NCBI GenBank assembly: GCA_964443005.1
Contig: CAYUBI010000071.1
Span: 1 to 12,650 of the forward strand
Direction of reading: 5' to 3'
Source of the DNA: CAYUBI01 sp964443005
GTDB taxonomy: Bacteria > Margulisbacteria > Riflemargulisbacteria > GWF2-35-9 > CAYUBI01
DNA: 12,650 nucleotides
Below, piece after piece: positions 7,367 through 12,650 of this stretch (position 1 is its first letter; each line of letters begins with the position of its first letter). The notes under the pieces were generated by a model. It saw only the letters and a list, made by a program, of their open reading frames with translations. It was not told where the DNA came from and searched no databases. The translations under genes were made by a program, and so were the position numbers.

Positions 7367-7905
7367 AAAATAATAGTTCCTCGGCGTTTCATAAAAATTT
7401 TCTGTTGTACTTGATCTACAATAATTTCCGGTGCTCGAAGCGAATATTCTGATGTAAATAATTCCACTTGTTCACGTGCAGTGATAATACGGCTTTTAAT
7501 GTCATAAATAATTTCATTAGCAGATACATTCATGGTTGGACTTGATTGTATCATACCGTGCCCTTGTTTGATTACTAATAATGAACGATCAAAACTTGCA
7601 TTGGGTGCAAGCATGTCCAAAACAAGTTTATGTTCATTATTATATAGCATAATGTGACAGGTATAAAATTGAATTTTGGCTTGTGAAGCAAAAATTTCTG
7701 CTTTTTGAGAAAATATTTTATAATCAAGTTTATCTAAAATGTAATGATCGATTTCGCTGGAGTACATAATAAAATCAGCGCGGAGTGTACTGGATACATA
7801 ATGACTTTTTTGATGTGAACTAATATAGGAAAGATATAGAAGTGCTGAAATTCCAAACCATATGATGAATGCAAGTAAAACTCTTCCAATTGTTTGAATT
7901 ATCAG
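7363..7905 (-). CDS. lptC: LptC-family inner-membrane LPS-export protein, with a CTG start
   Basis: The first ATG (7767) gives only 134 aa and removes the membrane anchor. The frame continues upstream without a stop to the TPR gene's TAA. AAGGAG (overlapping that TAA) is followed eight bases later by CTG at 7905, giving 180 aa beginning IIQTIGRVLLAFIIWFG, then SALLYLSYI: one N-terminal transmembrane helix followed by a periplasmic beta-jellyroll domain (ADFIMYSSE, KIFSQKAEIF, ANEIIYDIKSRIITAREQVELFTSEYSLRAPEI in part). That is the LptC layout. No ATG, GTG or TTG exists between the ribosome binding site and 7767. LptC is the bitopic partner of LptBFG that passes LPS to LptA. The ATGA junction with lptA supports the assignment. 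Sequence similarity to LptC is weak, as usual; position and architecture carry the call. Confidence 0.8.
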   Translation of the reverse strand: MIIQTIGRVLLAFIIWFGISALLYLSYISSHQKSHYVSSTLRADFIMYSSEIDHYILDKLDYKIFSQKAEIFASQAKIQFYTCHIMLYNNEHKLVLDMLAPNASFDRSLLVIKQGHGMIQSSPTMNVSANEIIYDIKSRIITAREQVELFTSEYSLRAPEIIVDQVQQKIFMKRRGTIIL

Positions 7906-7917
7906 TTGTGTTTCTCC
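7890..7917 (-). promoter_or_regulatory. Ribosome binding site and near-cognate (CTG) start of lptC
   Basis: On the minus strand the TAA of the TPR gene runs into AAGGAG, then AAACACAA and CTG (7905-7903). Spacing is about eight bases. ATA and ATT follow directly and are alternative near-cognate starts. This site decides the N-terminus of lptC. Confidence 0.55.
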
Positions 7918-8568
7918 TTAGGAGCGTTCTTTTTGTCGATCATCTGCAATAACATTTTTTGCTTTCATGCTTGCGCCTTTAATCAAATATTTTACAGCTT
8001 CTAAGGTGTGTCCACCTTCTTTTTGCGCATATCCCATTGCCAAATATAAATAGGTTCCATCTGGTTCCCATTTGATTGCTGTAGTAAGAATTTCAATTGA
8101 TTTTTCCCATTCTTTCCGATCTGCATAAATAACTGAAATGTATCCATATGCCCAAGCTGAAATAGGGTCCGGTCCTTTTAGTTCTGCAACTTTTTTAAAT
8201 AATTCAATTGAAATATCTTTTTTTTCTAAAAAATAATTTGCAAATGCTACATAAAAATAATTACGCCAATTCATAGGGTCTACTTGAATTTTTTTTTCGT
8301 ATTTCTCAATGGCTTTTTTTGCGAAATCGCTATCCAAGCGACTAACTTCCTTTAGCTCATTAAAGCCTTCTTCCACATATCCGCAATAAGCATAAGACAT
8401 AGCTAGCAAAAAATGCGCACCTGCATCCTGAGGTCGCAGCTTAATTAAATATTCATTACGCTGCAATTCCATAGATAATTCTGAGGAAATGCTTCCAAAT
8501 GAAAGCATGAACGAGAACAGTAATAGTGTAAAAAATGTTAGTTTAATATACATAGTTTTGCCTTTCAT
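7918..8568 (-). CDS. Exported TPR-repeat protein
   Basis: 216 aa. A hydrophobic N-terminus (IKLTFFTLLLFSFMLSFGSISS) is a signal peptide or anchor. The rest is helical tetratricopeptide-like repeats: AHFLLAMSYAYCGYVEEGFNEL (about 50-73), NYFYVAFANYFLEKKDISIELFKK, SAWAYGYISVIYADRKEWEKSIEIL and TYLYLAMGYAQKEGGHTLEAVKYL. TPR proteins act as protein-binding scaffolds. Placed between ugd and lptC, it may assist envelope assembly, but nothing shows a partner. The ATG at 8568 makes an ATGA overlap with ugd. A second ATG five codons later (8553) has AAAGG in better spacing and may be the real start. No specific family was recognised. Confidence 0.85.
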   Translation of the reverse strand: MKGKTMYIKLTFFTLLLFSFMLSFGSISSELSMELQRNEYLIKLRPQDAGAHFLLAMSYAYCGYVEEGFNELKEVSRLDSDFAKKAIEKYEKKIQVDPMNWRNYFYVAFANYFLEKKDISIELFKKVAELKGPDPISAWAYGYISVIYADRKEWEKSIEILTTAIKWEPDGTYLYLAMGYAQKEGGHTLEAVKYLIKGASMKAKNVIADDRQKERS

Positions 8569-9881
8569 CGTCCAATAGAATAGTACCGCAACCCTTCATT
8601 TTTAACAATTCGAGGGTCAAAAATGTTGCGACCATCAAAAATGACTTTATCTAAGAGCTTTTGGTTTAGTTGGCTAAAGTCTGGATTGCGAAATTCATTC
8701 CATTCTGTCAGAATAATTAATGCATTGCACCCAGTTAAAGCGTCCATATTTGTTTTTGCATATAATAATTTTTTTCCGTAAAGTTCGTTAATGTTTTGCA
8801 TGGCTTCAGGATCATAAACTGTGATGCTTGCACCTGCTGCTAATAAGGCATTAATAATGGTTAAGGACGGTGCTTCGCGAATATCATCTGTTTTGGGTTT
8901 AAAGGCTAATCCCCATATGCAAAAATGTTTGGTAGACAGATCAGCTTGTTGATAATGCTGTTGAATTTTTTCCATTAGTACTTGCTTTTGATGTGCATTG
9001 GCTGCTTCAACTGATTCCAAAATACGAAAAGGGAGTTGTTGCTCACGCGCCATACTGACTAAGGCTTTGACGTCTTTTGGAAAGCACGAGCCACCATAGC
9101 CAACACCTGGAAATAAAAAGCGATTGCCAATACGTTGATCTGAGCCCATTCCTTTTCGTACGCAATCGACATCTGCACCCATTTTTTCGCATAAATTAGC
9201 TAATTCGTTCATAAACGAGATTCGTGTTGCTAAATATGAATTTGCAGCATATTTTGTCATTTCTGCACTGCGATTATCCATTGTAAATAAGCGGTTATCT
9301 GTGCGTAAAAATGGGGCATATAATTGATTCATAATTTCTAAAGCGTGATTGTTTGAGCCGCCAATAATAATTCGATCTGGTTTCATAAAATCATCAATTG
9401 CAGTGCCTTCTTTTAAAAATTCGGGATTACTAATAACAGATATGGAATGCGTTACTTTACGGACAGTGAGTTCCTTTTGTACTGCTTCACTGACTTTATC
9501 TGCTGTTCCTACAGGAACCGTAGATTTATTTACAACAATCATGTTATGGGTCATGGCTTGCCCAATGTGTTTGGCTACAGCAAGCACATGTTTTAAATCT
9601 GCAGATCCATCTTCATTAGGTGGCGTTCCCACTGCAATAAATGCTACATCCGAATTTTCGATTGCATAGCTAAAGTCTGTAGTAAAGCTGAGACGATTTT
9701 CTCGAACATTACGTTGAATGAGTTGATCAAGCCCAGGTTCGAAAATCGGCACTTCACCGCGATTTAGCTGATTAATTTTGTTGCTATTAATATCTACGCA
9801 CGTTACTAGATTGCCGCTGTCAGCAAAACATGTTCCAGCAACCAGCCCAACATACCCTGTTCCTATCACACATAATTTCAC
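8565..9881 (-). CDS. ugd: UDP-glucose 6-dehydrogenase
   Basis: 438 aa, full length, starting with GTG at 9881 behind AAGGAG. It oxidises UDP-glucose to UDP-glucuronate with two NAD+, feeding LPS core and capsule or exopolysaccharide synthesis in the cytoplasm. Rossmann motif GTGYVGLVAG (7-16), FIAVGTPPNEDGSADL, NKSTVPVGT, SNPEFLKEGTAI, EMTKYAANSYLATRISFMNE (Lys210) and the catalytic Cys266 in GYGGSCFPKD are all present, as is the C-terminal WGLAFKPKTDDIREAPS motif. UDP-mannose and UDP-GlcNAc dehydrogenases share the fold, but the PEFLKEG and GGSCFPKD forms fit the glucose enzyme. It is the first gene of the nine-gene minus-strand operon; the promoter should lie in 9882-10010, where no clear -35/-10 pair for this strand was seen. 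Confidence 0.95.
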   Translation of the reverse strand: MKLCVIGTGYVGLVAGTCFADSGNLVTCVDINSNKINQLNRGEVPIFEPGLDQLIQRNVRENRLSFTTDFSYAIENSDVAFIAVGTPPNEDGSADLKHVLAVAKHIGQAMTHNMIVVNKSTVPVGTADKVSEAVQKELTVRKVTHSISVISNPEFLKEGTAIDDFMKPDRIIIGGSNNHALEIMNQLYAPFLRTDNRLFTMDNRSAEMTKYAANSYLATRISFMNELANLCEKMGADVDCVRKGMGSDQRIGNRFLFPGVGYGGSCFPKDVKALVSMAREQQLPFRILESVEAANAHQKQVLMEKIQQHYQQADLSTKHFCIWGLAFKPKTDDIREAPSLTIINALLAAGASITVYDPEAMQNINELYGKKLLYAKTNMDALTGCNALIILTEWNEFRNPDFSQLNQKLLDKVIFDGRNIFDPRIVKNEGLRYYSIGR

Positions 9882-9994
9882 AATAACTCCTTATTTTTCG
9901 ATCATTGACATTTATTTAATGGTGTCTTATTTCTAATATTAGCTCGTATGAAAATTTTCGCATAAAGTCGCTAGTTAATAAAGCATTTGTTTTG

Positions 9995-10023
9995 TTGCCT
10001 AATTATTTTTTTTAGGATATTAT
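9995..10023 (+). promoter_or_regulatory. Probable sigma70 promoter of tRNA-Ser
   Basis: TTGCCT at 9995-10000 and TATTAT at 10018-10023 are separated by 17 bases, the optimal spacing. The predicted start is near 10030, about ten bases before the mature tRNA 5' end. Confidence 0.5.
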
Positions 10024-10039
10024 TCTCTTGCGCCAATGC

Positions 10040-10131
10040 GGAGGGATACCCAAGAGGCTGAAGGGGCGGGTTTGCTAAACCTGTAGGGTGGTTATGCCGC
10101 CGCGAGAGTTCGAATCTCTCTCCCTCCGCCA
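10040..10131 (+). tRNA. tRNA-Ser (GCU anticodon), CCA encoded
   Basis: The acceptor arms GGAGGGA (10040-10046) and TCCCTCC (10121-10127) pair fully, followed by discriminator G and a genomic CCA (10129-10131). The anticodon stem CGGGT/ACCTG encloses TTGCTAA, giving anticodon GCT (10074-10076), which reads AGC/AGU. The T arm is GAGAG-TTCGAAT-CTCTC. The long variable arm (GTAGGGTGG...CCGCC region) is the class II feature expected of serine tRNAs. It is divergent from ugd, and its 3' end marks the sharp edge of the restriction island. Confidence 0.96.
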
Positions 10132-10365
10132 GCCGTTAGCACGAAAACCTTTATCCTCAACTGTTTCCATTTTGGAAACAGTTGAGGATTCAATCAATTC
10201 ACCACTATCAAAAATATTTTTAAGATGTTTGCTAATAGCAGGAATTTCTACTCCAAATAAATCAGCTATTGCTTTTTGAGAAAGCCAAAAGCTTTCGTTG
10301 CTATATGTCACATTAATTGAGATATTACCCTGGTCATTTTTGTAGAGGATTATTTTATTTTCCAT
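10132..10365 (-). pseudogene. RhuM-family gene fragment truncated at the tRNA-Ser 3' end
   Basis: From ATG at 10365 (AAAGGA upstream) about 71-75 residues match the N-terminus of the RhuM (Virulence_RhuM) family: YKNDQGNISINV, then the helix-turn-helix region FWLSQKAIADLFGVEIPAISKHLKNIFDSGEL. The family normally runs beyond 300 aa. Here the similarity to the second rhuM copy stops near residue 71. The frame then reads antisense through the tRNA to a chance stop at 10075, so the rest of the gene has been lost. RhuM is a protein of unknown biochemistry first named from Salmonella pathogenicity island 3 and often found inside type I restriction operons. This copy follows an hsdS remnant, repeating the hsdS-rhuM order next door. 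It is probably a non-functional leftover. Confidence 0.8.
10153..10189. repeat. Perfect 17-bp inverted repeat (hairpin A) inside the rhuM fragment
   Basis: Arms 10153-10169 (atcctcaactgtttcca) and 10173-10189 are exact reverse complements around a 3-base loop (TTT on the plus strand). It falls in the coding sequence for ESSTVSKMETVED, centred on residues 64-67, just after the helix-turn-helix segment. Confidence 0.95.
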
Positions 10366-10404
10366 TATTTTGATGTCCTTTCGGCTGATGTTTTTAATAC
10401 TTCG

Positions 10405-10503
10405 TTATTCATAATTTAGCAATTTCACCTCAAAAGCCTTCTTTAAAATACTTTGTTTTAGTGATTCCTCTCCGGTCATTCTTTCAGTCTCTTCCTTATT
10501 ACT
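10405..10503 (-). pseudogene. 3' remnant of a second hsdS gene
   Basis: The minus-strand frame open from 10503 to the TAA at 10405-10407 encodes ...GEESLKQSILKKAFEVKLLNYE. This matches the C-terminal conserved region of HsdS (SLKQSILKKAFEGELL in the intact copy). At DNA level, 10428-10460 and 11312-11344 agree at 32 of 33 bases. Everything upstream of this tail, both target recognition domains included, is missing. It lies 39 bases before the rhuM fragment, showing that the hsdS-rhuM pair was once present twice. Confidence 0.75.
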
Positions 10504-10538
10504 TTATTAACTCTTTTACAGATAAAAGTAAAAAATTA

Positions 10539-11124
10539 TTAGTTACCTCTTAACAAATGTTTTATTTCTTTATCAAAATCACTTTCAAAAAGTTTATCTT
10601 GGATTGGTTTATACTTTTCAAACTCGTTTTCTGCAAAAGATTTTGCTATTTCGGCAGTAACTTTCCCGGCATCTTCCAAAATAATCTTGTCCAAAAATGG
10701 GTTGTGGATTTTTTAATCTTTCCACATCCATTGTGTAGCCTTTAATAATAAACTCTTTCAGCACTTTCGTTGCCCATATTCTAAACTGAGTTGCTCTATT
10801 TGAATTTACTCTGTATCCCACGGCAATTATTGCATCAAGATTATAATATTTAACCGAGTTTTTTTGTTTTTTTCCTTTAATAGCACCGTGCTGAGTGGTT
10901 AGTTCCAAAATGGAACTAACCACTTGTTCGTTAAGCTCGCCACTATCAAAGATGTTTTTTAGATGCTTGGTAATCGCAGGACGTTGAACCCCGAAAAGTT
11001 CAGCAATTTTTTCTTGAGGCATCCAGATTGTTTCGTTTTGAATTAAAACATCTACTTTTATTTCGCCGTTTTCGCTTTTATAAAGTAAAAATTCTCTATT
11101 AGGGCGGTATTTTGATAAATCCAT
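10539..11124 (-). pseudogene. RhuM-family gene with an out-of-frame internal deletion
   Basis: The start is ATG at 11124 behind AAAGGAAG; the GTG at 11148 that overlaps the hsdS stop is a less likely start. Residues 1-149 are typical RhuM: FLLYKSENGEIKVDV, helix-turn-helix WMPQEKIAELFGVQRPAITKHLKNIF, KYYNLDAIIAVGYRVNSNRATQFRIWA and ERLKNPQPIFGQDYF. The frame then breaks. The next frame carries the family C-terminus, LEDAGKVTAEIAKSFAENEF followed by QDKLFESDFDKEIKHLLRGN, to TAA at 10539-10541. The family's middle section, roughly 100 or more residues, is absent at the junction near 10680, so a deletion left the gene out of frame. The truncated product would be about 170 aa with a frameshifted tail. 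The N-terminal DNA-binding part could still be made. Confidence 0.8.
10894..10924. repeat. 14-bp inverted repeat (hairpin B) inside the second rhuM
   Basis: Arms 10894-10907 (agtggttagttcca) and 10911-10924 are exact reverse complements around a 3-base loop (AAA on the plus strand). It encodes part of EQVVSSILELTTQ, centred on residues 70-74, the same aligned position as hairpin A. Confidence 0.95.
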
Positions 11125-11144
11125 AGCTTCACTTCCTTTCGGGT

Positions 11145-12485
11145 TCACTTTACCCCTCCGTCTTCGCTGAAGGCGAAGCCACCTCCCCTGTTAGGGGAGG
11201 CTTTTGTTGCGTTTCTTAAGGCTCCCCTAACAGGGGAGCTGGCAGTCGAAGACTGACTGAGGGGTTGCATTTCACTCTTTGTCGCTGTTTCTCCGTCACC
11301 TAATAATTCCCCCTCAAAAGCCTTCTTTAAAATGCTTTGTTTTAAAGATTCAGCCTGCAGCAAACTTTTGCTGATAGTTTCTTCAATTTTATCGCAAATA
11401 GTAAGTTTTGCTTCAAGTTCTTGGACGATTATTTGTTGTTCTTCAAACAAGCAATTGGGTACAAGCATATTTTTTATTGTTCCTTGACTTACAGTATTTT
11501 GCCCTGCTGATGTTACCATATTATCGTGAATGTATTTCCTAGCTTTTACGGTAGAAAAATAGAAATGATAAAATTTTGCAAAAGCTTTTTGTGGATTTAG
11601 TCTGAGTCTAATAAAATGGTCACAAAATGCCCAATTATCGTTTTCGTTATTACTCGAAACATGAACCAATTTACCTACCAAATCTTTACTTCCATTAACT
11701 CTTATACATATTAAATCGTCTTTTTGTATTTTGTATTTATCTATTTCATTCTTATCCATTATTATTTTTCTTGGACTTGAATTATCAATAGCGTTATTGC
11801 TTATATCAGCTAACCGCAGAACCTTATATTCTACACCGCTTGTTCCCGTTCTTTTAGATAACCCATTTTGATATGATTGCACAAATTGTTCAAAAGGCAA
11901 CAATGACTTCCCTTCAAACGCCCATTTTAACAAACTCTGTCTGTAAACTTTCAATTGCTGTTGGGCAGTTAGCAGTTGTTGTTTGCCGTTTTCTAAGTCG
12001 CTAAGCAGTTCTTCTATTTTTGCGACGATGGCTTGTTGTTCGGGAAGTGGGGGGAGAACCAGTTCAAAATTCCAAAGCAAAGTTGGCTCAATATGAGGGA
12101 TTCCAACTCCCATTGGTTTTGTGTTTAAAGTCCAAAACTTTGAATTAATAAAATGGTATAAATATTCCTTCCTAATATTATCTTTTGGTAAAATCTTCAT
12201 TAATGTTGAGCCAACGACACCATTCTTTGCTCTGCCAATTAAGCCACACCGTGCACCGTCCCAAACCATTAATAAGTCACCGTCATTACATAAGTTACAT
12301 TTTTCACCATCGGTATATTCCGCAAAAACTCCTTTTTCAAAAGCCTTTATGTTAATATACGGAAGGGAACATTCTTTGTTTTTTTCTTCCTTTAAAACCT
12401 TTGGCATTTTCCCTTTTGAGTAGGTACAAACGTCACCTAATTTTTTTACTTGCCAATGCTTAGGAATATTATTTTTTTTTGTCAT
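11145..12485 (-). CDS. hsdS: Type I restriction-modification specificity subunit HsdS
   Basis: 446 aa. HsdS directs the HsdM/HsdR complex to a split DNA target through two target recognition domains (TRDs). TRD1 covers about residues 8-145, opening HWQVKKLGDVC. The first central conserved helix follows (LPPLPEQQAIVAKIEELLSDLE to about 190), ending SLLKWAFEGK. TRD2 spans about 218-345 (YKVLRLADIS...GTIKNMLVP). The second conserved helix runs about 348-395 and ends SLKQSILKKAFEGELL. The final ~51 residues are not HsdS-like: about 407-446 are encoded by a GC-rich palindromic repeat. ATG at 12485 overlaps the upstream small ORF's stop as ATGA, and the stop overlaps a GTG of the rhuM frame. hsdR is not in the window, and no hsdM could be confirmed, so activity cannot be judged. 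Confidence 0.92.
   Translation of the reverse strand: MTKKNNIPKHWQVKKLGDVCTYSKGKMPKVLKEEKNKECSLPYINIKAFEKGVFAEYTDGEKCNLCNDGDLLMVWDGARCGLIGRAKNGVVGSTLMKILPKDNIRKEYLYHFINSKFWTLNTKPMGVGIPHIEPTLLWNFELVLPPLPEQQAIVAKIEELLSDLENGKQQLLTAQQQLKVYRQSLLKWAFEGKSLLPFEQFVQSYQNGLSKRTGTSGVEYKVLRLADISNNAIDNSSPRKIIMDKNEIDKYKIQKDDLICIRVNGSKDLVGKLVHVSSNNENDNWAFCDHFIRLRLNPQKAFAKFYHFYFSTVKARKYIHDNMVTSAGQNTVSQGTIKNMLVPNCLFEEQQIIVQELEAKLTICDKIEETISKSLLQAESLKQSILKKAFEGELLGDGETATKSEMQPLSQSSTASSPVRGALRNATKASPNRGGGFAFSEDGGVK
11151..11267. repeat. GC-rich palindromic (REP/MITE-like) repeat forming the hsdS 3' end
   Basis: Two nested hairpins, CTCCCCT-GTT-AGGGGAG (about 11193-11209) and CTCCCCT-AAC-AGGGGAG (about 11222-11238), are exact reverse complements of each other. 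They are flanked by imperfect terminal inverted repeats, ACCCCTCCGTCTTCG at the left and CGAAGACTGACTGAGGGGT at the right. Base composition is far richer in GC than the flanks. No transposase is encoded. It resembles dispersed palindromic repeats seen in Bacteroidetes-type genomes; that resemblance is from memory. Confidence 0.75.
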
Positions 12486-12616
12486 TTTATTTCACCAACA
12501 AGCTGTTCTTGTAGACAATTTTTTGCAGTTATCAAATAACCATCAAATAAGCTCCTGTTGAAAATTTTATTTTTAATTCCCTCGAATTCGGGGGAATTAA
12601 AACCGAGGTTAGTCAT
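12482..12616 (-). CDS. Small ORF (44 aa) between the upstream gene and hsdS
   Basis: ATG at 12616 has AAAGG about nine bases upstream. The ORF encodes MTNLGFNSPEFEGIKNKI and continues FNRSLFDGYLITAKNC to QLVGEIK. Its start overlaps the previous gene's stop as ATGACTAA and its own TGA overlaps the hsdS ATG as ATGA. Two tight overlaps on both sides suggest a real, translationally coupled gene instead of chance. It matches no family I recognise; there is no signal peptide or membrane segment. It could also be the remnant of a larger gene. Confidence 0.45.
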   Translation of the reverse strand: MTNLGFNSPEFEGIKNKIFNRSLFDGYLITAKNCLQEQLVGEIK

Positions 12617-12650
12617 TTTTAATTGCCTTTGTAATTGCGTACGCAGTGCG
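12609..12650 (-). CDS. 3' end of an unidentified gene running in from the right edge
   Basis: The minus-strand frame from the edge to TAA at 12609-12611 reads RTAYAITKAIKND. Its stop overlaps the next ORF's ATG. In a type I operon the gene before hsdS is commonly hsdM, but 13 residues are too few to assign it. Confidence 0.35.
   Translation of the reverse strand, partial: RTAYAITKAIKND

Noticed and set aside
9933..9942. Palindrome CTAATATTAG upstream of ugd as an operator
   Set aside because: Ten-base AT-rich palindromes are common by chance in this DNA and no promoter for ugd could be placed around it.

Overview
The window is AT-rich double-stranded bacterial DNA. A compact cell-envelope operon (about 2.7-9.9 kb, minus strand) lies between two accessory regions. 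The organism looks diderm: it encodes LptC and LptA for lipopolysaccharide transport. It also carries CsaB (polysaccharide pyruvyl transferase) next to a WecG/TagA-family glycosyltransferase, a pair associated with SLH-type attachment of the envelope to pyruvylated polymers. That combination suggests a diderm from the Cyanobacteria/Margulisbacteria/Negativicutes type of lineage. This placement is an inference; no marker gene here fixes the taxonomy.

Left accessory part (1-2.6 kb, plus strand): the 3' part of a PD-(D/E)XK (Rpn/PDDEXK_2) nuclease gene, cut by the window edge, then a secreted fibre-like protein with five GNVGIGT-type repeats and a C-terminal S74 self-cleaving chaperone domain. 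The fibre gene seems to start at an ATC codon behind a strong ribosome binding site.

Central operon (minus strand, read from 9881 down to 2663): ugd, a TPR protein, lptC, lptA, a thioredoxin-reductase-like flavoprotein, csaB, wecG/tagA, an M42 aminopeptidase and acpS. Three junctions are ATGA stop/start overlaps, two more are longer overlaps, and the gaps are at most about 12 nt, so one co-transcribed unit is likely. The theme is surface polysaccharide and outer-membrane building: UDP-glucuronate supply, LPS transport, and synthesis and pyruvylation of a lipid-linked polymer, with acyl-carrier activation at the end. LptC is longer than ATG-based calling suggests: its membrane anchor is encoded upstream of the first ATG, with CTG as the likely start.

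Right accessory part (10.0-12.65 kb): a plus-strand tRNA-Ser(GCU) with its own promoter. Directly against its 3' end lies a decayed type I restriction-modification island on the minus strand. Its order is the end of an unidentified gene, a 44-codon ORF, hsdS, a rhuM with an out-of-frame internal deletion, the tail of a second hsdS, and a second rhuM cut off at the tRNA. hsdS-rhuM is therefore present as two tandem modules. A GC-rich palindromic repeat supplies the last 40 or so codons of hsdS.

The most striking signal is in the two rhuM copies. Each carries a near-perfect long hairpin at the same in-frame position just after the helix-turn-helix region. The arm sequences differ at 8 of 14 pairs while pairing is fully kept.
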